A stretch of 64,000 nt of DNA from Crenobacter luteus (GCF_004345725.1 NZ_SLXG01000010.1:32033-96032), one strand, 5' to 3'. Positions 11,220 through 20,320 are shown, counted from the first letter of the stretch. The notes: generated by a model from the letters alone, not told the origin. Numbers and translations: made by a program.

Positions 11220-12254
11220 ATGGCACACTTCGAGAACACGCAACTGTGGAAACTGCTGGAAGCGGTCGCCGGCCGCGACCAGACCGCCGCGCTCTTCGCG
11301 ATGATCCGCGTCGACGCGGCGCTGTTGGCCGAGCCCTCAGCCGACGTGTCGCGCAAGGTGCTCGCGCAGGCGATGAACATGCTGCTGTTCGCGAAGAACC
11401 TCGACGCGGTGCCCGAGGGCCGCGTCTACGTCGAATCCAAGCTCGCCGACGGCGGCCAGGTGGTGTTCGACCACGGCGCGCTGCGCACCGTCGCCGGCAC
11501 CGACACCGGCGCCTTGCCGGCCGGCGAACTGGCGTTCAAGCGCATCCTCGAGCCGCTGGGCTTCGAGGTCGCCGGTGTCTACCCGCTGCCGAAGCTGAAG
11601 ATGACCGGCCGCGCCTACTGTCACGTCGACGCGCCCGAGACCATCGCGCAGTTCTTCGTGTCCGAGTTGCACACCACCGAGTTCTCGCCGGCCTTCCAGG
11701 CCGCGGCGAAGGAGGTCGTGTCCACGTCGCGCGACCCGCTGAACGACGCCGACAAGGCGCTGCTGGCCAAGTTGGCCGACGCGCACGCGCTGCCGTTCGC
11801 CGACGCGGTCGCGCTGTTGCCGAAGCTGGTCGGCTGCTTCGCCGTGCAGCACGACACGCCGAGCCTCGCCGCCTACGAAACCTTGCTGGCCGAGTCGGCC
11901 GAAATGGCGTGGATCGCGACCGAGGGCAACGCCTTCAACCACGCGACCGACCACGTCGACGACGTGTTCGCGCTCTCGGACGAGCTGCGCCGTCGCGGCC
12001 TGCCGATCAAGGACAAGGTCGAGGTGTCGGCCAACGGCAGCGTGCGCCAGACCGCGTTCAAAGCCAGCCAGGTGACGCGCGAGTTCATCGCCGCCGACGG
12101 CTCGCGCGTGACGAAGATCGTGCCGGGCTCGTTCTACGAATTCATCACCCGCGACGCGGTGATCGACCCGGCGACCGGCGTCAAGAAGCTCGACCTGCGT
12201 TTCGACAGTTCGAACGCGCAGGGCATCTTCAAGATGACCGCCGCCGCGTGCTGA
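11220..12254 (+). CDS. hglS: DUF1338 / HglS-like 2-oxoadipate dioxygenase-decarboxylase
   Basis: This 344-residue protein of the DUF1338 (VOC-fold, Fe(II)) family converts 2-oxoadipate to D-2-hydroxyglutarate in characterised members. Candidate iron ligands are H85 in FDHGALRTV, H241 in FNHATDHVDD and E307 in GSFYEFITRD. The spacing 156 then 66 closely matches the H70/H226/E294 recalled for Pseudomonas putida HglS, and R89 sits four residues after the first His like the substrate arginine there. It is about 120 residues shorter than that enzyme, so it may be a different subgroup. AGAGAGAGGA lies upstream, and the aminotransferase follows 10 bases later. Confidence 0.72.
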   Translation: MAHFENTQLWKLLEAVAGRDQTAALFAMIRVDAALLAEPSADVSRKVLAQAMNMLLFAKNLDAVPEGRVYVESKLADGGQVVFDHGALRTVAGTDTGALPAGELAFKRILEPLGFEVAGVYPLPKLKMTGRAYCHVDAPETIAQFFVSELHTTEFSPAFQAAAKEVVSTSRDPLNDADKALLAKLADAHALPFADAVALLPKLVGCFAVQHDTPSLAAYETLLAESAEMAWIATEGNAFNHATDHVDDVFALSDELRRRGLPIKDKVEVSANGSVRQTAFKASQVTREFIAADGSRVTKIVPGSFYEFITRDAVIDPATGVKKLDLRFDSSNAQGIFKMTAAAC

Positions 12255-12264
12255 GGAGCCGGAC

Positions 12265-13545
12265 ATGACGACGAACGCGGCCTTGCACGCGCAATACGGC
12301 GAAGCGGTCGCCCGCGGCATCAAGGTGCTGCACCCGGTCTACCTTGCGCGCGCCGAGAACGCCGAGGTGTGGGACACGGACGGCCGCCGCTACATCGACT
12401 TCGTCGGCGGCATCGGCGTGCTCAACACCGGCCACCGGCACCCGAAGGTGATGCGCGCGGTCGCCGAACAGCTCGAGCGCTACACGCACAGCTGCTTCAA
12501 CGCGCTGCCGCACGCGCCCTACCTTAAGGTCGCCGAGCAGCTGAACCGCCGCTGTCCCATAGCCGGTGAGGCGCGCACCATGCTGACCAACAGCGGCGCC
12601 GAGGCGATGGAGAACGCGCTGAAACTGGCGCGCGCCCACACCGGCCGCATCGGCGTGATCGCCTTCGACGGCGGTTTTCACGGCCGCACGCTGGCGACGC
12701 TGGCGCTGACCGCCAAGGTCGCGCCGTACAAGAAGGGCCTCGGCCCCTTGCCCGGCCCGGTGTTCCACGCGCCGTACGCCAGCCGCGACAACGGCGTCGC
12801 CGCCGACGTGGCGTTGGCGGCGATCGAGCGGCTGTTCCGCGTCGAGGTCGACCCGGCCGACGTCGCGGCGCTGGTGATCGAGCCGGTGCAGGGCGAGGGC
12901 GGCTTCCTCGCCGCCGACGCCGATTTCCTCAAAGGCTTGCGCGCGCTGTGCGATGCGCACGGCATCGTGCTGGTCGCCGACGAGATCCAGAGCGGCTTCG
13001 GCCGCGCCGGCCGCCTGTTCGCGATCGAGCACAGCGGCGTGGCGCCGGACATCGTCGTGATGGGCAAGAGCCTCGCCGGCGGCTTTCCGCTGGCGGCGCT
13101 GACCGGCCGCGCCGAGGTGATGGACGCGCTCGCGCCCGGCGGGCTCGGCGGCACCTACGCCGGCAACCCGGTCGCCTGCGCGGCGGCGCTGGCGGTGTTC
13201 GACGCGATGGACGCCGAACAGCTTCCGGCGCGCGCCGCCGAGCTCGGCGCGCTGATCGAGCGCCACGTCGAGCGGCTGAAGGCCGGCCCCTGCGGCCGCG
13301 CGATCGGCCGCCTCAACGGCGTCGGCGGCATGCGCGCCTTCGAGATCGTCGACGACGACGGCCGCCCGTCGAGCGCAAGGCTGCAGGCCTTGCTCGCCGC
13401 CGCGCGCGAACGCGGGCTGTTGCTGATGGCCGCCGGCGAGCACGGCAACATCGTGCGCCTGCTGCCGCCCTTGACCATCCCGTTCGAGCAGTTGGCCGAG
13501 GGCTTCGCCGTCGTCGAGGCGGCGCTGACCGAGGTGCTCGCCTGA
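12265..13545 (+). CDS. Class III PLP aminotransferase, probable 2-aminoadipate or GABA-type transaminase
   Basis: This 426-residue omega-type aminotransferase resembles GabT. It has NSGAEAMENALKLARAHTGR, FDGGFHGRTLATLALT, VADEIQSGFGRAGRLFA and the PLP lysine in VVMGKSLAGGFPLAAL. Sandwiched between an HglS-like enzyme and a YdiJ-type dehydrogenase, it most likely makes 2-oxoadipate from 2-aminoadipate. The best alternative is a 4-aminobutyrate or 5-aminovalerate transaminase, which sequence alone does not exclude. CTGAGGAGC precedes the ATG. Confidence 0.75.
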   Translation: MTTNAALHAQYGEAVARGIKVLHPVYLARAENAEVWDTDGRRYIDFVGGIGVLNTGHRHPKVMRAVAEQLERYTHSCFNALPHAPYLKVAEQLNRRCPIAGEARTMLTNSGAEAMENALKLARAHTGRIGVIAFDGGFHGRTLATLALTAKVAPYKKGLGPLPGPVFHAPYASRDNGVAADVALAAIERLFRVEVDPADVAALVIEPVQGEGGFLAADADFLKGLRALCDAHGIVLVADEIQSGFGRAGRLFAIEHSGVAPDIVVMGKSLAGGFPLAALTGRAEVMDALAPGGLGGTYAGNPVACAAALAVFDAMDAEQLPARAAELGALIERHVERLKAGPCGRAIGRLNGVGGMRAFEIVDDDGRPSSARLQALLAAARERGLLLMAAGEHGNIVRLLPPLTIPFEQLAEGFAVVEAALTEVLA

Positions 13546-13579
13546 TGCTGATCCACCCGAGGTTCCCCAGCCTCGTTTC

Positions 13580-13610
13580 GCCGTCCGCGCGCCGCGCGGG
13601 CGGCTTTTTT
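13580..13610 (+). terminator. Rho-independent terminator after the aminotransferase
   Basis: An 11-bp stem (13580-13590 with 13594-13604, one G-T pair) and a 3-base loop are followed by six T. It lies only 20 bases before the ydiJ-like start, so the dehydrogenase either depends on readthrough or has a promoter inside this gap. Confidence 0.8.
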
Positions 13611-13630
13611 GCCTGTTTCAAGGGTGACGC

Positions 13631-16600
13631 ATGATTCCCCGCCTGACCGCCCCCGCTCCCGCCGACGCGCTCTACCTCGACTTCCTCGCCGAACTGCGGC
13701 TGCGCGGCTTCACCGGCGAAACGAGCGCCGCCGGCGCCGACCGCACGGTGCTTGCCACCGACAACTCGATCTACCAGCTGCTGCCGCAGGCGGTGGTGTT
13801 TCCGCGCCACGCCGACGACCTGGCGCTGGTCGCCAAGCTCGCCGCCGAGCCGCGCTTTCGCGGCCTCAAGCTCGCGCCGCGCGGCGGCGGCACCGGCACC
13901 AACGGCCAGTCGCTGACCGACGGCCTGGTGGTCGACGTGTCGCGCCATATGAACCGCATCCTGGAAATCAACGTCGCGGAGCGCTGGGTGCGCGTCGAGG
14001 CCGGCGTGGTCAAGGACCAGCTCAACGCGGCGCTCAAGCCTTACGGCTTGTTCTTCGCGCCCGAGCTGTCGACGTCGAACCGCGCGACGCTGGGCGGCAT
14101 GATCAACACCGACGCGAGCGGCCAGGGCTCCTGCTTGTACGGCAAGACGCGCGACCACGTGCTGGAACTCGACACGGTGTTCCTCGGCGGCGTGCGCTGG
14201 CATTCCAGGCCCTTGGCCGAGGCCGAGCTCGAAGTCGTCCAGCGCCGCGACGACGTGGTCGGCGCCGCGCACCGGCTGCTGGCCGCGATCGCGCGCGACC
14301 ACGCCGCGCTGATCGCGGAAAAATTCCCCAGGCTCAACCGCTGCCTGACCGGCTACGACCTCGCGCACATCCGCGACGAGGCCGGCCGCTTCAACCTGAA
14401 CAACATCCTCTGTGGCGCCGAGGGCACGCTCGGCTTCATCGCCGAAGCCAAACTCAACGTGCTGCCGATCCCGCGCGCCAGCGCCCTCGTCAACGTGCGC
14501 TACGTCAGCTTCGACGCCGCGCTGCGCGACGCGCAAAGGCTGATGGCGCTCAGGGCCGCGTCGATCGAGACGGTCGACTCCAAGGTGCTGAATCTGGCGC
14601 GCCAGGACATCGTCTGGCACGGCGTGCGCGAATTCTTCCCCGACGACGCGACGCCGGCGCAGGGCATCAACCTGGTCGAATTCCTCGCCGACAGCGACGA
14701 AGAACTGGAGCGAACCTTGGCCGAGGTGGTCGGCCGGCTCGATGCCGAAGGCTCGGCCAACGGCCGGCTCGGCCACACCGTCGCGCGCGGCGCGGCGGTC
14801 GGCCGCGTGTGGGGGATGAGGAAGAAATCGGTCGGCCTGCTCGGCAACCAGAAGGGCGGCGCGCGGCCGATTCCCTTCGTCGAGGACACCGCGGTGCCGC
14901 CCGAGAACCTCGCCGATTACATCGCCGAATTCCGCGCGCTGCTCGACGGCCACGGCGTGTCCTACGGCATGTTCGGCCACGTCGACGCCGGCGTGCTGCA
15001 CGTGCGCCCGGCGATCGATATGAAGAACCCGGCCGAGGAAGGGCTGGTGCGCCAGATCACCGACGGCGTGGTCGCGCTGACGAAGAAATACCACGGCCTG
15101 TTGTGGGGCGAGCACGGCAAGGGCGTGCGCTCGGAATACGCGCCGGAGTTCTTCGGCCCGCTGTACCCGGCGCTGCAGGAAATCAAGGCGGTGTTCGACC
15201 CGCACAATCAGCTGAATCCCGGCAAGATCGCCGCGCCGGTCGGGCAGCACCTCTACAAGATCGACGAGGTGCCGACGCGCGGCCAGCACGACCGGGTGAT
15301 CCCGATCGCGAGCCGTGCGAAGTTCGACGAGGCGCTGCACTGCAACGGCAACGGCGCCTGCTACAACTACGACCCCGACGACGCGATGTGCCCGTCGTAC
15401 AAGGGCACGCGCGAGCGCCGCCATTCGCCCAAGGGCCGCGCGTCGCTGTTGCGCGAGTGGCTGCGCCAGCTGTCGCTCTCCGGCGTCGACGTGGTCGCCG
15501 AGAGCGAGCGGCTCAAGGCGCGCGGCGCCTTCGCCGGCTTCTTCGCGCGCTGGCGCAACACCCGCGCCGGCGAGGCCGACTTCTCGCACGAGGTGATGGA
15601 GGCGATGCAAGGGTGCCTGGCGTGCAAGTCCTGCGTCGGCCAGTGCCCGATCAAGGTCGACGTGCCGGAATTCCGCGCCAAGTTCCTCGAGCTCTACTAC
15701 GGGCGCTATCTGAGGCCGCTGAAGGACCACTTCGTCGGTTCGCTCGAATCGCTGCTGCCGCTGATCGCGCGCGCGCCGTGGCTGTACAACGCGGCGGTGA
15801 CGAGCGGCGCCGGTCAGGCGCTGCTGAAGAAGCTGAACCTCGTCGACAGCCCGGCGCTGTCGGGCGTGAACCTGCAGAAGGAACTCGCGCGGCGCGGCTT
15901 TCAGCTTGCGACGCCGGAGGCGATCGGCACGTTGGCCGAGGCCGACAGGGCGCGCGCGGTGGTGGTCGTGCAGGACGCGTTCACCAGCTACTTCGAGACG
16001 CGGCTGGTGCTCGACGTGTTCGAGTTGCTGCGCGCCCTGGGCTTTGTGCCGCTGTTGGCGCCGTTCATGCCGAACGGCAAGCCCCTGCACGTGCACGGCT
16101 TCCTCGGCCGCTTCCGCCGGGTCGCCTCGGCCAACGTGGCCATGCTGAAAACTTTTGAAGCCGCCGGCCTGCCGCTGGTCGGCGTCGACCCGTCGATGAC
16201 GCTGACCTACCGCGCCGAGTACGCCAAGACGCTCGGCGCCGACGCGGTGCCGACCGTGCGCCTGATCCAGGAATGGTTGGCCGAGCGTCTCGACGCCCTG
16301 CCGAAACGGGCCGACATCGCGGCGCAGCGCTTCGCCTTGCTGCCGCACTGCACCGAGAAGACCAACGCGCCGGCGGCGGTCGCCGACTGGCAGAAGCTGT
16401 TCGCGGCGCTCGGGCTGGAGCTGGGGGTGAAACCCGCCGGCTGTTGCGGCATGGCCGGCACCTACGGCCACGAGGCCGACAAGCGCGACATGTCCGAGAA
16501 AATTTACGGCCTCAGCTGGGCCGGCATCGTCGCTTCGCGCGGCGAGACCGAGCTGCTCGCGACCGGCTATTCGTGCCGCTGCCAGACCGAACGGATCGAC

Positions 16601-16654
16601 GGCGTCGCGCTGCGCCACCCGGCGCAGGCGCTCCTGGCGGCGCTCAAGGCTTGA
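13631..16654 (+). CDS. ydiJ: YdiJ-type FAD and iron-sulfur dehydrogenase, probable D-2-hydroxyglutarate dehydrogenase
   Basis: This 1007-residue multidomain oxidoreductase is close to the usual YdiJ length. An FAD-binding PCMH domain comes first, with APRGGGTGTNGQSLTDG near residues 77-93. The FAD-oxidase C domain follows to about 540. Next are a Cys-rich segment (CNGNGACYNYDPDDAMCPSY), a 4Fe-4S motif CLACKSCVGQCP near 660, and a C-terminal CCG-type domain with KPAGCCGMAGTYGHE. YdiJ-family enzymes oxidise D-2-hydroxyglutarate to 2-oxoglutarate, the expected step after HglS. D-lactate is the alternative substrate. Confidence 0.83.
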   Translation: MIPRLTAPAPADALYLDFLAELRLRGFTGETSAAGADRTVLATDNSIYQLLPQAVVFPRHADDLALVAKLAAEPRFRGLKLAPRGGGTGTNGQSLTDGLVVDVSRHMNRILEINVAERWVRVEAGVVKDQLNAALKPYGLFFAPELSTSNRATLGGMINTDASGQGSCLYGKTRDHVLELDTVFLGGVRWHSRPLAEAELEVVQRRDDVVGAAHRLLAAIARDHAALIAEKFPRLNRCLTGYDLAHIRDEAGRFNLNNILCGAEGTLGFIAEAKLNVLPIPRASALVNVRYVSFDAALRDAQRLMALRAASIETVDSKVLNLARQDIVWHGVREFFPDDATPAQGINLVEFLADSDEELERTLAEVVGRLDAEGSANGRLGHTVARGAAVGRVWGMRKKSVGLLGNQKGGARPIPFVEDTAVPPENLADYIAEFRALLDGHGVSYGMFGHVDAGVLHVRPAIDMKNPAEEGLVRQITDGVVALTKKYHGLLWGEHGKGVRSEYAPEFFGPLYPALQEIKAVFDPHNQLNPGKIAAPVGQHLYKIDEVPTRGQHDRVIPIASRAKFDEALHCNGNGACYNYDPDDAMCPSYKGTRERRHSPKGRASLLREWLRQLSLSGVDVVAESERLKARGAFAGFFARWRNTRAGEADFSHEVMEAMQGCLACKSCVGQCPIKVDVPEFRAKFLELYYGRYLRPLKDHFVGSLESLLPLIARAPWLYNAAVTSGAGQALLKKLNLVDSPALSGVNLQKELARRGFQLATPEAIGTLAEADRARAVVVVQDAFTSYFETRLVLDVFELLRALGFVPLLAPFMPNGKPLHVHGFLGRFRRVASANVAMLKTFEAAGLPLVGVDPSMTLTYRAEYAKTLGADAVPTVRLIQEWLAERLDALPKRADIAAQRFALLPHCTEKTNAPAAVADWQKLFAALGLELGVKPAGCCGMAGTYGHEADKRDMSEKIYGLSWAGIVASRGETELLATGYSCRCQTERIDGVALRHPAQALLAALKA

Positions 16655-16684
16655 GCCGTCACGAAACGCGACGCCCAAAACACA

Positions 16685-16712
16685 ACGCCCCGCATCGAGC
16701 GGGGCGTTTTTT
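16685..16712. terminator. Terminator between convergent ydiJ and trpE
   Basis: An 8-bp stem (16685-16692 with 16700-16707) is followed by six T on the plus strand. The minus strand has only short A/T after the stem, so it mainly serves ydiJ. It sits between the two convergent stops. Confidence 0.8.
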
Positions 16713-16732
16713 CGTGCAAGCTTGGCCGAGAC

Positions 16733-18196
16733 TCAGGCGTCGAGACCCGCCTGCACCAGCTCGGCGGCGCGGATCACCGCGCGCGCCTTGTTCTGCGTTT
16801 CCTGCCATTCCGACTCGGGCACCGAGTCGGCGACGATGCCGGCGCCCGACTGCACGTAGAGCGTGTCGTTCTTGATCACCGCGGTGCGGATCGCGATCGC
16901 CAGGTCCATGTCGCCCGAGAAGCCGAGGTAGCCGACCGCGCCGCCGTAGACGCCGCGCTTGGTCGGTTCGAACTCGTCGATGATCTCCATCGCGCGCACC
17001 TTGGGCGCGCCCGACAGCGTGCCGGCCGGGAAGGCGGCCTTCAGGATCGCGATGTTCGAGACGTCCGGGCCGACGCGGCCCTCGACGCTCGACACGATGT
17101 GCATCACGTGCGAGTAGCGCTCGATCACCATATTGTCGGTGACCTTGACGCTGCCGGTGTCGGCGACGCGGCCGACGTCGTTGCGGCCGAGGTCCATCAG
17201 CATCACGTGCTCGGCGATTTCCTTCGGGTCGGCCAACAGTTCCTCTGCCAGCGCCTGGTCTTCCTCGCGCGTCTTGCCGCGCACGCGCGTGCCGGCGATC
17301 GGGCGCACGGTGACGGTGTCGTTCTCGCGGCGCACCAGGATCTCGGGCGAGGCGCCGACGACGTGGAAGTCGTCGAAGTGGTAGAAGAACATGTACGGCG
17401 ACGGGTTCAGGCTGCGAAGCGCGCGGTAGAGCGCCAGCGGCGACTCGGAAAACGGCATGCTCATGCGCTGCGCGAGCACCACCTGCATGATGTCGCCGTC
17501 GACGATGTAGTTCTTGGCCGCGACGACCGCGTCCTTGAACTCGGCCTCGCCGTATTCGGATTTCGCCTCGGTCCTGGCGCCCGGCAGCGACAAGGGCAGC
17601 GGCACCGGCTGGCGCAGTTGCTGGCGCAGCTGCTTGAGGCGCGCCTCGGCCTTGGCGAGGGCGTTCGGCACCGCCGGGTCGGCGTAGACGACCAGATACA
17701 GCTTGCCCGACAGGTTGTCGACCACCGCCAGCTCCTCGGACAGCATCAGGAGCATGTCCGGCGTGCCGACCGGGTCGGGTTTTTCGACGCCGGCCAGACG
17801 GGGCTCGATGTGGCGCACGGTGTCGTAGCCGAAGTAGCCGACCAGGCCGCCGGTGAAGCGCGGCAGGCTGTCGACCGGCGGGGTGCGAAAGCGCGCCTGG
17901 AAGGCTTCGATGAAGGCGAGCGGGTCGCCCTCGTGCTGCTCGATGACCTTGTCGCCGTATTCGACCTGCACCTTCCTGCCGTTGACGCGCACGCGCGTGG
18001 TCGCCGGCAGGCCGATGAAGGAGTAGCGGCCGAAGCGTTCGCCGCCGACCACCGATTCGAGCAGGTAGGAATAGGGCTGGTTCGCCAGTTTCAGGTAGAC
18101 CGACAGCGGCGTGTCGAGGTCGGCGAACAGTTCGAGCGTGACCGGAATCCGGTTGTAGCCCTGGGCCGCGAGGTGTTCAAACGTCTGCGGGGTCAT
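16733..18196 (-). CDS. trpE: Anthranilate synthase component I
   Basis: This 487-residue enzyme turns chorismate into anthranilate using ammonia from TrpG, the first committed step of tryptophan synthesis. The N-terminal domain contains the feedback-site type [18 protein letters not shown]. The chorismate domain has [50 protein letters not shown] and [13 protein letters not shown]. The start at 18196 has GGGAGA (18201-18206) upstream; an in-frame ATG four codons earlier has none. A Trp-codon leader ORF lies between gph and this gene. Confidence 0.95.
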   Translation of the reverse strand: MTPQTFEHLAAQGYNRIPVTLELFADLDTPLSVYLKLANQPYSYLLESVVGGERFGRYSFIGLPATTRVRVNGRKVQVEYGDKVIEQHEGDPLAFIEAFQARFRTPPVDSLPRFTGGLVGYFGYDTVRHIEPRLAGVEKPDPVGTPDMLLMLSEELAVVDNLSGKLYLVVYADPAVPNALAKAEARLKQLRQQLRQPVPLPLSLPGARTEAKSEYGEAEFKDAVVAAKNYIVDGDIMQVVLAQRMSMPFSESPLALYRALRSLNPSPYMFFYHFDDFHVVGASPEILVRRENDTVTVRPIAGTRVRGKTREEDQALAEELLADPKEIAEHVMLMDLGRNDVGRVADTGSVKVTDNMVIERYSHVMHIVSSVEGRVGPDVSNIAILKAAFPAGTLSGAPKVRAMEIIDEFEPTKRGVYGGAVGYLGFSGDMDLAIAIRTAVIKNDTLYVQSGAGIVADSVPESEWQETQNKARAVIRAAELVQAGLDA

Positions 18197-18200
18197 GGGG

Positions 18201-18282
18201 TCTCCCAATAAAGCCAGTGATTGCGTGAAAGGGGCGGTTGGCGTGGCTCAGCGTTGCCATCGCCAGCTGGCGAGATTGGGAA
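18201..18282 (-). promoter_or_regulatory. Putative trpE leader with mutually exclusive pairings
   Basis: On the minus-strand RNA, the leader segment UCCCAAU (18281 down to 18275) can pair with AUUGGGA (18209 down to 18203), which contains the trpE ribosome binding site. The Trp-codon segment 18266-18256 can pair with 18247-18237 just after the leader stop. No U-run follows, so any control would be translational rather than by termination. The mechanism is inference; the complementarities are visible in the sequence. Confidence 0.45.
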
Positions 18283-18331
18283 GGAAATGCATGTCGAGAT
18301 CGCGATCGGTCAGGGTTGAACTGTTTTGCAT
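18248..18331 (-). CDS. trpL: Putative trp leader peptide with two Trp codons
   Basis: A 27-codon ORF lies between gph and trpE and ends in SWRWQR, with Trp codons at 18265-18263 and 18259-18257, just before the stop. Trp is rare, so two in three codons at the end of a short ORF directly before trpE is the signature of an attenuation leader. Its ATG lies four bases after the gph stop, and an internal ATG (codon 14) gives a shorter peptide. No good ribosome binding site is visible, so coupling to gph translation is possible. Confidence 0.55.
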   Translation of the reverse strand: MQNSSTLTDRDLDMHFLPNLASWRWQR

Positions 18332-18335
18332 GAGG

Positions 18336-19007
18336 CTATGCGCGATCATTTTTCAACAAATCGTACAGTTCGACAAGGTTGCCGATCGTCGCGTCGGCGT
18401 CGCCGTCGGCCAGGTCGCCGTAGCCGTAGGACACCGCGACCACCGGGCAGCCGGCGGCGCGCGCGGCGAGCACGTCGTTGATCGAGTCGCCGACCATCGC
18501 CAGTTTGGCGGGCGCGACGCCGAGCACCTCGGCGGTGTGCGTCAGCGGCAGCGCCGACGGTTTTTTCTCCGGCAGCGAGTCGCCGCCGAGGATCAGGCTG
18601 AAGTAGCCGGCGAGGCCGAGTTGTTCGAGCAGCGGCATGGCGAAGGCGGCCGGCTTGTTGGTGACCACCGCCAAGGGCAGGCGGCGCGCGCGCAGCAGTT
18701 CGAGCGCCTCGACCACGCCGGCGTAGGGGCGGGTCAGGTCGGCGAGGTGCTCGCGGTAGTGGCGGGCGAAGAAGGCAAGGCCGGCTTCCCATCGCGCAGG
18801 TTCGGCGACGCCGTCGCGCTCGTCGGTCAGCGTGCGGTGCACCAGTTTCGCGAGGCCGTCGCCGACGTGGCCGGCGACGCGGGCGTCGGTGAGGCGCGGC
18901 AGGCCGAAATGCTCGCGCATCGCGTTGGCGGCGGCGGCCAGGTCGGGCAGGGAGTCGACCAGGGTACCGTCCAGGTCGAAGGCGAGGGCTTCAATCGATG
19001 AGAACAT
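18336..19007 (-). CDS. gph: Phosphoglycolate phosphatase, HAD superfamily
   Basis: This 223-residue HAD hydrolase removes phosphate from 2-phosphoglycolate. Motif I FDLDGTLVDS carries the nucleophile Asp near residue 10. Motif II is VVTNK, motif III is the lysine in LPEKKPSALP, and motif IV is MVGDSINDVLAARAAG. Gph directly upstream of trpE is a common betaproteobacterial arrangement. Here the pair is separated by the leader ORF, and rpe is found about 5 kb away instead of adjacent. Confidence 0.9.
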   Translation of the reverse strand: MFSSIEALAFDLDGTLVDSLPDLAAAANAMREHFGLPRLTDARVAGHVGDGLAKLVHRTLTDERDGVAEPARWEAGLAFFARHYREHLADLTRPYAGVVEALELLRARRLPLAVVTNKPAAFAMPLLEQLGLAGYFSLILGGDSLPEKKPSALPLTHTAEVLGVAPAKLAMVGDSINDVLAARAAGCPVVAVSYGYGDLADGDADATIGNLVELYDLLKNDRA

Positions 19008-19038
19008 GGCGTCGGGCGGCCCGGACCTAGCCCGGGCG

Positions 19039-19707
19039 TCAAATATGATCGAGCGCGCCAGTATATACGATAGGGCCGGTCGGCTGGCCGTGCGGCGCGC
19101 CGCCTTCCGGTTCGACGCTGACGGCCAGACCGGTCGCGCCGGCCAGCTCGGCCTCGCGCCCGGCCAGCGGCTGGTCGGCGTCGCCGATCACGCCGAGCGA
19201 GCGTGGCGCGCCGCTTTTGGGCAGAGCCCACAGCTCGAGCACCCGGCCGCCCGGCGTGGCGGCGTCGCGGCGCAGGCGGCCGGCGTAGAGCTTGCCGGTC
19301 TGCGCGCTGTGGCTGACCACCAGCATCGGCGTGCCGCCGGCGTTCTCGAGCACCACCAGCGGCGTCGGCACGACCTCGGGCGCCAGCAGCGGGCTGGCCA
19401 GCAGCATCAGCATCAGCGCGCAGGCGAAGCCGCCGGCGGCGAAGCCCCAGCGGCCGAGCAGGGTCGCGGTCTTGTCGCGCCAGCCCAGCCTCTCCTCGAC
19501 ACCGCGCCAGACGCGGGCGGGCGGCGCTTCGGCCCCCTGCGCGGCGTCGAGCGGATGGAGCGTGCGCTCGAGCACGGCGACCTCGGCGGCGAGGCTGGGG
19601 TGGGCCGGCAGCAGCGCGTCGAAGCGGCGCCGGGCGCGGCCGCGCAGCGTGCCGGCGACGTAGCGCGCCGCGAGCGCGCGGCGGCGTTGGGGTGTCAGGT
19701 AGTTCAT
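19039..19707 (-). CDS. rskA: RskA-family anti-sigma factor
   Basis: This 222-residue single-pass membrane protein has a cytoplasmic sigma-binding N-terminus of about 90 residues (ARYVAGTLRGRARRRFDALL), one membrane segment near residues 91-110 (FACALMLMLLASPLL), and a C-terminal RskA domain ending with VYTGALDHI. The motif LELWALPKSGAPRSLGVI is typical of RskA. It overlaps the sigma factor gene by four bases (ATGA), so the two are made in step. It should hold the sigma factor inactive at the membrane. Confidence 0.85.
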   Translation of the reverse strand: MNYLTPQRRRALAARYVAGTLRGRARRRFDALLPAHPSLAAEVAVLERTLHPLDAAQGAEAPPARVWRGVEERLGWRDKTATLLGRWGFAAGGFACALMLMLLASPLLAPEVVPTPLVVLENAGGTPMLVVSHSAQTGKLYAGRLRRDAATPGGRVLELWALPKSGAPRSLGVIGDADQPLAGREAELAGATGLAVSVEPEGGAPHGQPTGPIVYTGALDHI

Positions 19708-20255
19708 GCTTCCCCCACGCAGTCCTTGAGGTGATCGAGGGCCCGGCGCAGCCAGCTCTTGACCGTGCCCAGCGGCGTGGCGAGCGCGCGGGCGATGTCC
19801 TGGTGGCTCAGGCCGTGGAAATAGGCGAGCACCACGCTCTGGCGCTGGCCGGCCGACAGGCGGGAGAGACAGTCCTGCAGCCGGCCGGCCTCCTCGCGCG
19901 AGGCCAGCGACGGCAGCGGCTCGAGCGCCTCCCGTCCGGCGAGCCCGGCCAGGCTCGCGTCGCCGTCCGCGACGAGCGGCGGTTCGGCGCGCCAGCGGTC
20001 GATCACCCGGTTGCGCACCATGCGCGACAGCCACACCGGCACCGGCGCGCGCTCCGGCCGGTAGCTTGCCGCATGCTGCCAGGCGCTGACGAACACCTCC
20101 TGCACGATGTCCTCGGCGACCGCGCGGTTGCGCGTCTGCCGCAACGCCAGCGCGAAGAGGCGCGGGGCGGTGGCGTCGAAGAGCGCGCGGAAGGCGCGAC
20201 GGTCGCCCAGCGCGACGCGCGCCATCAGCGCGGCCAGTTCGGAATCGTCAGCCAT
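19704..20255 (-). CDS. sigK: ECF RNA polymerase sigma factor, SigK-like
   Basis: This 183-residue sigma-70 family ECF factor has region 2 with AEDIVQEVFVSAWQ and VWLSRMVRNRVIDRWR, and region 4 with LAYFHGLSHQDIARALATPL then GTVKSWLRRAL. The start at 20255 is chosen from three tandem ATG codons because AAGGA lies five bases upstream. The RskA-type partner and the fasciclin protein next to it match the SigK regulon layout known from mycobacteria (SigK, RskA, MPT70/MPT83). Confidence 0.87.
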   Translation of the reverse strand: MADDSELAALMARVALGDRRAFRALFDATAPRLFALALRQTRNRAVAEDIVQEVFVSAWQHAASYRPERAPVPVWLSRMVRNRVIDRWRAEPPLVADGDASLAGLAGREALEPLPSLASREEAGRLQDCLSRLSAGQRQSVVLAYFHGLSHQDIARALATPLGTVKSWLRRALDHLKDCVGEA

Positions 20256-20320
20256 CATCATCCTTGCCCGAAGCATTAATTGAACGTCATAGAGATGATG
20301 GCAGTTTTTATGTGAAATTC

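Noticed and set aside
13313..16678. 1121-codon minus-strand open frame over ydiJ
   Set aside because: Antisense shadow of a Fe-S dehydrogenase whose motifs are intact on the plus strand.
18263..18274. Perfect palindrome CGCCAGCTGGCG in the trp leader
   Set aside because: It has no loop and is explained by coding for the leader; the longer pairings around it are more convincing.
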